A stretch of 64,000 nucleotides of DNA from Glandiceps talaboti (GCF_964340395.1 NC_135556.1:6297501-6361500), one strand, 5' to 3'; shown: positions 31,130 to 43,330, counted from the stretch's first letter. The notes: generated by a model not told the origin, from the sequence alone. Program-made: numbers and translations.

Positions 31130-33090
31130 TGTTCTTGTCCCTGTTTGTTACATGAATTCTTTAATATTATTTATTAATTCAAACATAACTATACATATAC
31201 ATATACATATACATGTATTACCTAGCTACCACACTAGTTACAGAACATGTAGTGTAAATGCTTGACTGTTTCACAATCAGTGCTTCACTTACATCGCACT
31301 TTGGGGCAAAAGTGAACTTGGAGGTTTTATAATGGTAATCTTCATAGATAGTTTATATAAGAAGTTAATCTAAATTGTTCTACTCGTCAGTATAAACTTG
31401 TCAGAAGGGATTAATAACACTTTCTATTTTGGACACTACATGTTATTGACACTACAAATCACCACATCTCATCAGATTCCAGTTTTAATTATACACTAGG
31501 TATGACCACCTAAAGTTCTCTAACATACCGGTGACTTTACTATACATGCAATATTAATGCATTTTTATGTGACATAAGAAACTCATTTAAAACTCACATT
31601 TACGTTAGCTATTTAAAGCTTGAAAATATTACCGCAAAGGCTATGAATAACCTAAACACTGCCTTAATAGAAGAAAAAACTGCAGATCTGCCAGGGGGAA
31701 AACCCCCAGAAACAATGATAGGCACAGGCAGATATACAGAGAAATTTAACGGCGTTGCTCTGGTATTGATTATCGATACAACATTGTGGACCGTGTATTA
31801 AATAAATAAATACACAGTTTCAAATTGATGTGCACTCATGAAATCCCTTCATTATGAGATATTCGTTTACTTTTTTAAATGATATTGTCTATAAATGGGA
31901 AACTGTACATAGAGCAAAAATGGGTACTAAAGGATTCAATGATCAATATGGCAGCCATATTGATTAATTTCAACTGGATGTTAATACTGTATACATGCTG
32001 TGTGGTAGATAAGATATTATATTTAATATTAAGGAGAATGTTCTGGAGTAGAGATAATGTTGACTCGGTCCTGACAATGTAGGGAATGTGCCCATTTAGT
32101 CTTTGGCAGTTTTAGCCTTCCCTCAGCTCAGTCAATTAGATCCAAACACGAGTATTGATTAATGCACTGTCATCACAAACATTTCCATAGTAGTGGGAAA
32201 CAACCATTTGCCTTTAAATCTGTCAATGTGGTGGCAGCGGTGGGATCAAGTCCTAATCACCGAGTCTGGGCCAGGAGTTCTTCTCTTCTCCATATCCAAC
32301 AGCATTTTAACTTATGTTTTTCAAATATTTTAATAGAAGATTCACTATTAGTTAATATGGGCATAGGCACTTGAAAAGTGTTCCTACATTACATCTCCAA
32401 GGTTATAATGCATATTATGAACTTTTACAAATATAGTCACCATTCGGCCATAAATTATCAGTTGCAAAACAAACATGTGACTCGCAGTCAAGTTTGGTTG
32501 ATATCAATTGGTGCATACCAGAGTTATGAGGGTGAACGCATTGATGGGACACTCACATGACACCCAATATAATAGTCTCCTCTAGCTGGTGCTCTTTGGG
32601 GACTGAAAAGATGTTAGGCTGCACAAATTAAATTCTGTATTTGACATCACCCTGAGATTGGAAAATCAAGGACGGAGGGCGGTTTATAAACAAACTAATT
32701 ATATATTCCAAAATATGCAAATTCTGACAAAAATGAAAATTTGAGTGTACAGTGACTATATTACAAGTGTAGCACCCATACATTTGACAAGATTAAGGTG
32801 GACACAAACAAAACACATTTTTGTTGTAGTTTATTGTATGTACATGATAGTGTTGTCTTAGTGATGAAACCACATTGTAATGATAATAGTGTCAACTCAG
32901 TGGACTATATCCATGGTCCTCACCAGGAATATTTTGCTATTCTTTTTTCATTTTCTTTTAGTTTTAGTGTAATTATTAGCTGGAAGTAATTTTGTCAGAA
33001 CTTGTAGCTGATTGACTTATTTGCTTTTCCTGCACCTCTTTTTTTCTGTTATGTACCCTTTGTACAATTTGTAGTGAAATAAATAGAAAA
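31130..33090. other. Intergenic, nothing coding seen
   Basis: Only short random frames without splice context were found. Confidence 0.5.
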
Positions 33091-33097
33091 AAGTCTT

Positions 33098-33392
33098 TAC
33101 CATGCACACTTGAAGCTGTATTTGATTGATACATACATTCTGTTGTGTGTGTAGTCATATTAATGTCCATTCATAGATTGACTAGATCAAGTAAAGGGAG
33201 TGATCAGTTTTTACAGCCTGGGGTAACATCACGAGCCATGTTGTACTAATGGCAGTGTCAACACCGAGTCTTTACCACATACACAGGAGTCCACACTGAA
33301 TCAAAAGTTGTATTTGATTGATACATACACTGTATTGTGTGTGTAATCATATCAATGTCCATTCACAGATTGACTAGATCAGATTAAGCTAT
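33098..33392. repeat. Direct repeat of about 100 bp
   Basis: 33098-33195 and 33288-33392 share TGTATTTGATTGATACATAC and the following roughly 70 bases (TTGTGTGTGTA, AATGTCCATTCA, AGATTGACTAGATCA). Confidence 0.85.
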
Positions 33393-33749
33393 GGACATTG
33401 ATATGTCATGTCACAATATATACAATTATTATAGTAGTTTTAGTTTGTGTCTCTCTAAACTTGTCAAAAGTGATCTCACCAAAGTAATCTATTGTGTTTA
33501 CTTACACCCATGGGCTTCACACACAAACAGACATCGTTGACAAGCTGCAACTATATTGTTTTAATATCAGACTTTTATAAAATACTCTACATGCAAGTAC
33601 AATACAATAATCCATACAAAAGTGGTTACATTACCATTTCTATAACAACAGGGGTTACTAAGGCATTGCTAACCCAAACTTGGCCCCGCACTAAAAACCA
33701 GAGATAAAAAATATTTTTAAAACTCTAGAAAAGCGTAGGCATATATCGT

Positions 33750-34945
33750 AATTTCATCCATAAAGTACATCCATCCCCTAAATAAAATATAATACTCTCC
33801 CCTTAATAAAAAGTACATCCATCCCCTAAATAAAATATTTCTCTACCCTTAATATAAAGTACATCCATCCCCTAAATAAAATATTTCTCTCCCCTTAATA
33901 TAAAGTACATCCATCCCCTAAATAAAATATTTCTCTCCCCTTAATATAAAGTACATCCATCCCCTAAATAAAATATCTCTCCCCTTAATATAAAGTACAT
34001 CCATCCCCTTAATATAAAGTACATCCATCCCCTAAATAAAATATATCTCCCCTTAATATAAAGTACATCCATCCCCTAAATAAAATATCTCTCCCCTTAA
34101 TATAAAGTACATCCATCCCCTAAATAAAATATTTCTCTCCCCTTAATATAAAGTACATCCATCCCCTTAATATATAGTACATCCATCCCCTTAATATAAA
34201 GTACATCCATCCCCTCAATAAAATATATCTCCCCTTAATATAAAGTGCATCCATCCCCTAAATAAAATATCTCTCCCCTTAATATAAAGTACATCCATCC
34301 CCTTAATATAAAGTACATCCATCCCCTAAATAAAATATATCTCCCCTTAATATAAAGTACATCCATCCCCTAAATAAAATATCTCTCCCCTTAATATAAA
34401 GTACATCCATCCCCTAAATAAAATATATCTCCCCTTAATATAAAGTGCATCCATCCCCTAAATAAAATATTTCTCTCCCCTTAATTTAAAGTGCATCCAT
34501 CCCCTAACTAAAATATTTCTCCCCTAAATAAAAAAGTACATCCATCCCTCAAATAAAATATTTCTCTCCCCTTAATATAAAGTACATCCATCCCTAAATA
34601 AAATATTTCTATCCCGTTAATATAAACTACATCCATCCCCTAAATAAAATATTTCTCTCCCCTAAATATAAAGTACATCCGTCCCCTAAACAAAATATTT
34701 CTCTCCCCTAAATGTTAAGAACATCCATCCCCTAAATAAAATATTTCTATCCTCTAAATAAAAAGTACATCCATCCCCTAAATAAAAAGTACATGTACAT
34801 CCATCCCCTAAATAAAATATTTTTCTCCCCTACATATAAAGTACATCCATCCCCTAAATAAAAAGTACAATTCCACTCTCTAAATAAAACTTCCCTAAAT
34901 ATAAAGTACATCCATTCCCTAAATGAAGAGTACATCAATCCCCTA
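33750..34945. repeat. 46/23-bp minisatellite array
   Basis: About 1.2 kb of units built from AAGTACATCCATCCCCTAAA, TAAAATATTTCTC and CCCCTTAATAT. The period is about 46 bp, with shorter 23-bp half-units interspersed. Units become more diverged toward 34500-34945. Confidence 0.97.
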
Positions 34946-35285
34946 CATCTATATGAAAAACATTTTCATATAGGGAAAAGAGATACTTTTCATTTGGGAT
35001 GGACATACTTTTCAAATACTTTGTACGAAGAATGGCAGTGGTAATACAAAGGGTATTGTAAAGTTTAAGCAACCAAATATGAACAACCAACCCATGTGAT
35101 AAACCCCCACAATTATATGAAGGATAAACAAACATTTAACCTGTGTGACTCCCCATAAAGTATTGTTCAGTAAATCCCATAATTATCATTGTACTACAAA
35201 TACTAGACAAGTTGCCTGGTTTCTTTGAGCAAACTTAACGACCACCGAAAGATAGAGTTACTTTTATTATATATTAGTTAGGATT

Positions 35286-35350
35286 AATGTTAGTGTTAGT
35301 GTTAGTGTTAGTGTTAGTGTTAGTGTTAGTGTTATTGTTATTGTTAGGGT
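35286..35350. repeat. (GTTAGT)n hexanucleotide repeat
   Basis: About ten TTAGTG/TTATTG hexamers run into TTAGGGTAAGG. This is a one-base variant of the metazoan telomere hexamer. Confidence 0.92.
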
Positions 35351-35592
35351 AAGGTTATAAGTTAAAGCTTATAGTTCAGGTTAAGGTTACATAAAGAAGG
35401 TTAAAGGAGTGATCAAAGCTTGCACAAATTAAGCAACAAAGTCTATCATTTGAAGTACAATGAAAAATTGTATCATGTTACTTAAATTTCACAATTTGCT
35501 GATGTAAATAGTTCCCCACCCAACTGTATACTAATCAGCTGGTTCTAAAGTTCTTATAACCATTTAATCAAAAATTTCAATTTTCAGATGAC

Positions 35593-35671
35593 TTTAATCC
35601 TCTTTCTCCCAGTCGCTGTAGGATATTTGTTTGTACACAACTAACTACTAGTTGGGAGAAAGAGGATTAAA
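35593..35671. repeat. Inverted repeat, 19-nt perfect arms
   Basis: TTTAATCCTCTTTCTCCCA at 35593-35611 is the exact reverse complement of 35653-35671, with 41 nt between. This could be a tiny fold-back or MITE remnant. Confidence 0.85.
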
Positions 35672-36145
35672 TACCAGATATCTGATTATTTCGCAGTGAA
35701 CATAAATTTATAATTACACCAAAATATTACCATTACCTAACTTAACAAACCAACTGGCCTTGTGATAAAAACAAACAAACTAGTTGTGTTCTATTATGTT
35801 CAAGGACAATAGCCCAAAATTAAATGCAGGAATGTAATGTTAATCAGTGTCCAAATTCTGCTTGTACAAGTTGATGGTGATTAAGTTCATAATATCCTGA
35901 CAGTCAAGGGCAAAGGTCAGTTTTTACACAGAAAGCTCATCTAAAAGGTATGTTTACAATATACTTAAATTTGTCTGTACAAAATATTAACAGTATGGAG
36001 TAAATTGCTAGCTGACCTTGAATATGAAGGTCAAAGTCAAAGGTTACTGTCTTTGATAATATCTAGCATGGTACATGCCTATGGCTCCCTCCAGGCTGGC
36101 ATGCATGTTGACAGTGATATGTTTTCATGGTGATGAATCAGATGT

Positions 36146-36224
36146 CTATGAATAAGTGCACCTATCTTTGGTACAGTTCTTTATGTGCAGCGCATTCAAA
36201 GTGCTCATGAGAGTTTGTTGATTC
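36146..36224 (-). CDS. Minus-strand gene, terminal exon
   Basis: Acceptor TCGATTGCAG. It completes a split Lys codon, encodes NQQTLMSTLNALHIKNC and a short tail, and stops at TAG (36146-36148). Its phase matches the preceding exon at 36519-36586. Confidence 0.55.
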
Positions 36225-39200
36225 CTGCAATCGAAAAATCATTGACATACATGTAATTCAATATTAATTCACAGTAAAGCTCGTGCAAATATTATTCTAA
36301 ATTACAAATAATAAATACAAAGATGTAAATGAATGGACAGACCTTCCATCAATAAAACTTTAAAGATTAACACACTTCTTTGCAAGCTCTTATCTGGTCC
36401 ATAGCCAGTGTCTTAAACCAACAGCTGGCTACTCTATTCAGTACAGGCAGTGAGCTTTGGGGTATTTTCAAGTGGAATATAGACAACAATTCAACTGATG
36501 GCAAGATGTCAAACTTACTTCATCCTGTTTTCTTCAGATTTCTTCTTCAATTCCAGTAATACAAATTCCTGACGTACAAGTACGATCTGAAATACCAGGA
36601 GATACATTTTATGAACTGTACAGAACTGAAATACAACTCAAAAACACTTGTTCTCATCTTTTTATATAATCCCATGTCAGGAACTTCCATCTGTAATTCT
36701 GAGTAAATTACCTACCAGACTTTTATATCAACTACATAATCAACTGAAATGGTACTAAAAATCATCAGCTCATCAGTAGAATGATGAACACAGGTATTTG
36801 TTTATTTACACATATGCTGATCCAACAATGGTGAATTCAGATAAATATAGAAAGTATTGCAGGACTCTTAACCAAGATTTTCCCTCAACACAAACCTCAA
36901 TAAAACATCTATCAAGAAAACAATTTCCTTATGACTGGCAAGTACATAAAATAAGAAGATTATTACCAAACTGCTCAATAAAATGCTTTTCTCTTCTTTC
37001 TCTGATAATAGCTTTTTTTCGACAGCTTTGAAGTCATAAATTGTGGTAATACATTTTCTTGGTAGCATTGGCATGGTCTAAAAACAAGGAAACACATTAT
37101 TAACAAGTCTTGGTCAAAAACGTAACTTTCCCACTATCAGCTCAATATTCTGACTTCAACAATAAATATGACTGCCATCCAACTCATATTGTACAAGTCA
37201 TCAAACATAATTACATGCATATGTGGACTACTGTATACAACATTTGTGCTTAGCTAGATTTGGTTGAAAGTCGCCCATGAATCTCAGGTGTAACCCCCCT
37301 CCCCCCCCTTTATAATTTGGGCAATTTGACTTTAGACATTGTGATAAAGATCAAGGGTCTGGGTTATGAAGACAAACTTTGATGAGATTCCAAAATTGGA
37401 AACTTACCTGTAGACGTTGGCTTCTTGTTTGATAGCTTTCTGTCATATTCTTCATGGATGTGACCTGGAAACAAATAAAACATTACTATAGCTGGATGGC
37501 CATTGGATGTCAGAGGTATACATCCACACTTTGAATAATTTTGGCTTTTTCACTTTGAACATCGGCATCACGATCAAGGGGTCAGGGTTATTAAAACTAA
37601 CTTTGAAGAGATTGCAATATTTGACACTTACTTATGTCTTCTTCTTCTTGTTTGATAACTTTCTTCTATAGCATAATCCTCTTCAATTCTGGTCATATTA
37701 GTTCTTCATGGGTAAGATCTGTAAACAAAGAAAACATTAATATGAACTGAATTGAACAGAATACCAAGCACATTTAAACTGAAAGCCTTCCATAAGGGTA
37801 AAGTCTTTAGATTTTCGTTCCTACACACAATAATTGTTTGAATGCAACATTAACAGAACATATACAATTAGTTATGTTTGAAGTATGTACCAAATTTTAA
37901 TTGAATTAGGAGAGTGCATTTACTAAAGTAGAACTAGTGGTCACCAGTTGCAAACTGTTCTGCTTGTCTGTTCAAACTAAAAAAAGCTAGCAAGACTTCA
38001 TGGAAGGTACATACCCCCCTCGAATACTTGACTTTATGTGACTGAACACAACATGATTTAAAAGAATTTACTGGCAAGAAATAGATACTTATGCAGGAAA
38101 TGGCTGCATTCCAATAACATACCTCTTTGGTCAACTTTGTGTATGTCCCAGTTGACATGTCACCTTTGTGCCAGGTTTGAAAGAAATTGGATACAGCATG
38201 TCTGAGAAATGATGTATTACGGACAGATGCATGCAGGCATGGACAAAAACGGTGGGTGGATCCCATATTAATAGTCCCCCTTTTAGAGACTAATGATTCA
38301 TTGTATCAGAACATCAAGATTGCAAAATAAGAAACTTACTTGTCCTCTTCTTTTAATAACATTCTAAGCTAGCTTTCTTCATCGTTCCTGGGTGTGATCT
38401 AAAAAATAAGGCAAAGACATTATCAAATAAACTGAAAAGAAATAATATATATATACATACCTCTCATATATACACACTTGCTCTCATAATTTTATATCAA
38501 TCCCATGTCAGAAACAATAAATCTGTAAATCTAAGGAAACGTGGTCAATAGGCCTATATATATAGATAGAAGTAGAGTTTTAGCAGGGCGTGGCACCCTG
38601 CTATCCACACCTGGCATCCTCCTATTGACGCCAAGCGCAATGTTTTGATGTTTATTTATAAACCATTTGACCAAACCCTCTAAGCACACAAATGCCCTAA
38701 AACAACTCATTCATTCACACCTTTTCCGAAGTAAAGTGGCACATGGGTATTATCTGACAATGAAGAAAAAAAACATTTAATTTATCAAATAAATTGTACA
38801 GAAATATATAGGTATTTACTTTTTATATTCTTTTCCTTTAGACTTTCTTCAGTAGTGTTTTCTTCAACATTGAGTCAATTGTGTTACCTGAGTAGAGAAG
38901 TGAAATACAGATTTACATGGATTATTTATATCTATAGTGATCCAACAATGGTGTTTTCAGATCTATAAAGAAAACGCTTTGGCTCTCTTAACCATCACTT
39001 TCCCTCTACACAATCTTTGATAAAACCATCCAGTGAGTAACAATTTCTTCACGACTTAGAAAATCATACATTTTGAAGAGACTGTAAGACTTGAAACTTA
39101 CTATCTTCTTTATCTTCTGATAACTTTTTTCTTGAGCTTCCTTCATTAATTCAAGTTCCTGGGGTATGAGCATGATCTGGAATACAAGCACAAACTGCTT

Positions 39201-40443
39201 GTTTTATGAACTGAACTATGACCCCCCACCTGAAATACTTTACTTCTATGTGACAGAATGGAGACATGATTTAAAAGAATTTGGCGACAAATATGGCTGC
39301 CATTCAATAGAAATTACATTAGCACCAAAAACAATGTCTAATTCTTTTCATCACATTACTTGTATAAACATGATTTAAAAGAAATTGGCAATGTGTAAAC
39401 ACTACAATGTGTGTGATAGGTAGGAATTGGCTGGATTTTGATAATTGGCCCTGAAGGTCAAGGTCTCCAAACATAGCTTGAATCTGATAATATGGGTTAG
39501 ACACTTGAATGACGTGTCATGGGTATTGCAGTTTTTGAGTTATGCAGTGTTTATTTTTAACTACAAATATTGCCACCTGAGAAATGATGTACTACACACA
39601 GACAGACAGACGCATGCAGGCATGGACAAAAAGGGTGGGTGGAATAGTCCCCCTTTTAGAGACTAATGATTGATTGTATCAAGATTGCAAAATAAGAAAC
39701 TTACTTGTCCTCTTCTTTTAATAACATTCTTCGCCTGCATTCTTCATCATTCCTGGGTGTGATTGAAAAATAGGGTAAACACATTATCAAATAAACTGAA
39801 TAGAAATAATATATAGATACATACCTCTCATATTTTTTTCTTTTAATAAACTTTCTTCAGCAGCATCCTTCTTCATCAATGATGACTCAATTGTGTTACC
39901 TGAGAGGAGAAGAGGAATACTGCATTCCATGGTTTATTTAAATGTATGGTGATCTAACAACGGGTTATTCAGATACATAAATATACAAAAGATTTTGGGT
40001 CTCTCAACCATCATTTTCCCTCTACACAAGCCTCAATAAAACATGTACTGAGAAAACATTTTTTCATGACTGACAAAAGCATTTGAAAGGACTCAAAGAT
40101 TTGAAACTTACATATATGCTTCATCTTCTAATAACTTCATCAGCTTTTCCAGTGATCTAAAAAAAATGAGGAAAAAAACATTATTAAAAAATGAACAAAA
40201 TTATATAGGTACTTGCCTTTGATATTCTTTTTCTTGGAATCTTTCAGCGGTAGAGTCCTTCTTCATTGTTATCTGTGTAGAGAAAAAGAGAAAAAGATTT
40301 ATATGGGTATTAACAAGTAAAGCCATGGCTTTACTCAAACAAGACTTACCTTCTTTATAAGACTGCAGATAACCAGATTCGCTGCGCTGCATCTGTTCAT
40401 CGAAAATAGCTTGCATAGTGGCTTGCAGTTTATAACTGACCAC
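36146..40443 (-). CDS. Minus-strand gene of short Lys/Glu-rich exons (unknown product)
   Basis: At least nine short open segments, each bounded by good acceptors and donors (mostly GTAAG), lie on the minus strand. The last five (39102-39176, 37408-37464, 36967-37077, 36519-36586, 36146-36224) join in one frame to a stop and encode a charged, helical protein. Upstream lie two sets of mini-exons whose phases do not join with this chain. Exon 1 (40350-40443) joins 39825-39899, while 40217-40272 joins 40112-40156 and then 39705-39752. Several exons are homologous to one another, and three further copies (37632-37718, 38340-38387, 38820-38887) have stops in all frames. It could be an alternatively spliced gene grown by exon duplication, or one that is decaying. 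The family was not recognised. Confidence 0.5.
36519..36586 (-). CDS. Minus-strand gene, internal exon
   Basis: This 68-nt exon enters in phase 0, leaves two bases, and has donor GAA|GTAAG. It encodes IVLVRQEFVLLELKKKSEEN and RM. It is similar to the exon at 39102-39176 (I-x-L-x-x-QE pattern), suggesting exon duplication. Confidence 0.55.
36967..37077 (-). CDS. Minus-strand gene, internal exon
   Basis: This 111-nt exon is phase 0 at both ends, with acceptor TTTTTAG and donor TTG|GTAATA. It encodes TMPMLPRKCITTIYDFKAVE and a Lys/Glu-rich helix ending ILLSSL. Confidence 0.5.
37408..37464 (-). CDS. Minus-strand gene, internal mini-exon
   Basis: This 57-nt exon is phase 0 at both ends, with acceptor TTTCCAG and donor CAG|GTAAGT. 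It encodes VTSMKNMTESYQTRSQRLQ. Confidence 0.55.
37632..37718 (-). pseudogene. Decayed mini-exon
   Basis: Good acceptor (TTTACAG) and donor (GTAAG) bound 87 nt with stops in all three frames. It shares AGAAAGTTATCAAACAAGAAG with the working exon at 37408-37464 (ESYQTR) apart from one base. Confidence 0.5.
38340..38387 (-). pseudogene. Decayed mini-exon (copy of 39705-39752)
   Basis: This 48-nt segment with intact splice sites is nearly identical to 39705-39752 but has a TAG in the frame used there and stops in the other frames. The intron sequence around it is also duplicated (about 38220-38420 versus 39600-39790). Confidence 0.6.
38820..38887 (-). pseudogene. Frame-shifted mini-exon (copy of 39825-39899)
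   Basis: This 68-nt segment starts GTAACACAATTGA like 39825-39899 but is shorter, and every frame meets a stop. In the shared frame it reads NTIDSMLKKTLLKKV and then stops, so it could also be an alternative terminal exon. Confidence 0.5.
39102..39176 (-). CDS. Minus-strand gene, internal exon
   Basis: This 75-nt exon is phase 0 at both ends, with acceptor GTATTCCAG and donor ATA|GTAAGT. It encodes IMLIPQELELMKEAQEKSYQ and KIKKI, a charged helix, and starts the phase-consistent 3' chain. Confidence 0.55.
39705..39752 (-). CDS. Minus-strand gene, mini-exon
   Basis: This 48-nt exon, with acceptor CACACCCAG and donor CAA|GTAAG, encodes (M)NDEECRRRMLLKEED. Its phase joins the exon at 40112-40156 and could join the terminal exon directly. 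Confidence 0.5.
39825..39899 (-). CDS. Minus-strand gene, mini-exon
   Basis: This 75-nt exon has acceptor CTCTCAG and donor GAG|GTATGT. It reads NTIESSLMKKDAAEESLLKE and KNMR in the phase left by exon 1 at 40350. Confidence 0.5.
40112..40156 (-). CDS. Minus-strand gene, mini-exon
   Basis: This 45-nt exon, with acceptor TTTTTTTTAG and donor AT|GTAAGT, encodes SLEKLMKLLEDEAY. It completes the AG left by the exon at 40217-40272. Confidence 0.5.
40217..40272 (-). CDS. Minus-strand gene, mini-exon with GC donor
   Basis: This 56-nt exon has acceptor CTACACAG and donor CAAAG|GCAAGT, a GC-AG intron. It contains an ATG and reads MKKDSTAERFQEKEYQ. It is homologous to 39825-39899 (KKD-x-x-AEE/R). Confidence 0.45.
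40350..40443 (-). CDS. Minus-strand gene, likely first coding exon
   Basis: It starts at ATG 40443, reads MVSYKLQATMQAIFDEQMQR and SESGYLQSYKE, and ends one base into a codon at AAG|GTAAGT. The downstream flank on the plus strand (40500-40640) is locally GC-richer and could be the promoter. Confidence 0.5.
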
Positions 40444-41214
40444 TATAGCAAGACATATTTACATGTAGAACAGATAGAAAAATCATTCAAGATTTCTGTG
40501 AACCAATAAGGTTTTAGCAGTTTGTAACCGAGTAAACACCACGTGTTTGATCAGTTTACAAACTATACGCAATTGTGCACGCGTGGTAATCTGCAGGTTA
40601 CATACGCTGATGACAGCCATTGACCTAAGCGTGTACTCACTGTTTGGCCAATGACCATCTGATTATCACGATTTGGTGGATGTCCAATCTTCAGTCCAGT
40701 ATTCCTCTTCTGGCCAGTGTATGATAACTGACTTGCTGAACTTCAATTCCGAGAGAGATGTCTTCTACAGTTTTGACAGTAGGCTGGTACAATGTACATG
40801 TGATGTACTTTTAATAGTTATCACAGATTACTACCATTATCAGAGTAGTGGTATCCTTTGTTGTCATCTAGGGGATATCCTCATAACATACATCTTGGGG
40901 TAACTTGAGTTACACTTCCATGTTTTAACTTTAGTTCAAACAGGTTGTAACCCAGTGGGCTGGTTCTTCTTGTCCTTTCAATCACCTTGATATTTTTCTT
41001 TTCACACGTTTTATAATGTGTCCTATTTATCACTATTCACTTTCTTTTATACAGGTTGCTGTGAATCTTCTATATGTATTTGTTTTGCTCACACATCATT
41101 TATTTTGTCCTTTATGCCACTCCTTTATCCAGTGTTCTTGTCCTATGTCGCCTATTAGCCTGTTTGTAAGGTTGACAATATGTCCATTGCATATCAGTGT
41201 CCTGTTTATTTACA

Positions 41215-43330
41215 TGTTGTTTTACATTGCCACTTTCTGTGTTTCGCACTGTGGCCCGTTTAATTTGTGTCCACACTAATGTGCCAGTTTCGCACTGTGA
41301 ACTGTTTTTTAATGTCAATTTTATATTGCAATTGTCTCTGTTTTCAAAATGTCCTCTCGCTTGCCACTTTTCTTGTTTCACACTATGGGCCGCTTCATTT
41401 TGTGTCCACACTAATGTGCCAGTTTCGCACTGTAGACTTGTTTTTTAATGTCCTTTTTATATCACAATTGTCTGATTTCAACACGTCCTCTCACTTGCCA
41501 CTTTTCTTTTTTCGCACTGTGGCCTGTTTCATTTTATGTCCACACTAATATGCCAGTTTTGCACTGTGGACTGTTTTTAATGTCTTTTTATATCACCATT
41601 GTCTCTGTTTTCAACGTGTCCTCTCACTTACCACTTTTCTTATTTTGCACTGTGGCTTGTTTTATTTTGTGTCCACACTAATGTGCCAGTTTCGCACTGT
41701 GGACTGTTTTTTAATGTCTTTTTATATCACCATTGTCTCTGTTTTCAACGTGTCCTCTCACTTGCCACTTTTCTTATTTCGCACTGTGGCTTGTTTTATT
41801 TTGTGTCCACACTAATGTGCCAGTTTCGCACTGTGGACTGTTTTAATGTCCTTTTATATCGCAATTGTCTGTTTTTAATGTGTCCTCTTCACTTGCCACT
41901 TTTCTTGTTTCGCACTGTGGCTTGTTTCATTTTGTGTCCACACTAATGTGCCAGTTTCGCACTGTGGACTTTTTTAATGTCCTTTTATATCGCAATTGTC
42001 TCTGTTTTTAATGTGTCCTCTTCACTTGCCACTTTTCTTGTTTCGCACTGTGGCTTGTTTCATTTTGTGTCCACACTAATGTGCCAGTTTCGCACTGTGG
42101 ACTTTTTTAATGTCCTTTTATATCGCAATTGTCTCTGTTTTTAATGTGTCCTCTTCACTTGCCACTTTTCTTGTTTCGAAGTGTGGCCTGTTTCATTTTA
42201 TGTCCACACTAATGTGCCAGTTTCGCACTGTGGACTTTTTTAATGTCCTTTTATATCGCAATTGTCTCTGTTTTTAATGTGTCCTCTTCACTTGCCACTT
42301 TTCTTGTTTCGCACTGTGGCTTGTTTCATTTTGTGTCCACACTAATGTGCCAGTTTCGCACTGTGGACTGTTTTTTAATGTCATTTTATATCGCAATTGT
42401 CTCTGTTTTCAATGTGTCCTCTCACTTGCCACTTTTCTTATTTCGCACTGTGGCTTGTTTTATTTTGTGTCCACACTAATGTGCCAGTTTCGCACTGTGG
42501 ACTGTTTTTAATGTCCTTTTATATCGCAATTGTCTCTGTTTTTAATGTGTCCTCTCACTTGCCACTTTTCTTGTTTCGAAGTGTGGCCTGTTTCATTTTA
42601 TGTCCACACTAAAGTGCCAGTTTTGCACTGTGGACTGTTTTTTAATGTCTTTTTATATCACCATTGTCTCTGTTTTCAACGTGTCCTCTCACTTGCCACT
42701 TTTCTTATTTCGCACTGTGGCTTGTTTTATTTTGTGTCCACACTAATGTGCCAGTTTCGCACTGTGGACTGTTTTTTAATGTCCTTTTATATCGCAATTG
42801 TCTCTGTTTTTAATGTGTCCTCTCACTTGCCACTTTTCTTGTTTCGAAGTGTGGCCTGTTTCATTTTATGTCCACACTAATGTGCCAGTTTTGCACTGTG
42901 GACTGTTTTAATGTCTTTTTATATCACCATTGTCTCTGTTTTTAACGTGTCCTCTCACTTGCCACTTTTCTTATTCGCACTGTGGCTTGTTTTATTTTGT
43001 GTCCACACTAATGTGCCAGTTTCGCACTGTGGACTGTTTTTTAATGTCCTTTTATATCGCAATTGTCTCTGTTTTTAATGTGTCCTCTCACTTGCCACTT
43101 TTCTCGTTTCGAAGTGTGGCCCGTTTCATTTTATGTCCACACTAAAGTGCCAGTTTTGCACTGTGGACTTTTTTTAATGTCTTTTTATATCACCATTGTC
43201 TTTATTTTCAACTTGTCCTCTCACCTGCCACTTTTCTTATTTCGCACTGTGGCTTGTTTTATTTTGTGTCCACACTAATGTGCCAGTTTCGCACTGTAGA
43301 CTTGTATTTTAATGTCCTTTCATATCACCT
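41215..43330. repeat. 133-bp satellite array, about 16 copies
   Basis: TGTCCACACTAATGTGCCAG recurs about every 133 bp, about 16 times. Each unit contains TTTCGCACTGTGG twice, so it is an internally dimeric unit. The period is not a multiple of three, and the frames across it shift from unit to unit. The overlapping open frames (HCGLF...VHTNVPVS-like) are a by-product of base composition, not a protein. Confidence 0.96.

Noticed and set aside
36765-36785. CTGATGA on the minus strand near 36770, checked as a further hammerhead
   Set aside because: No GAAAC segment or complementary stems follow.
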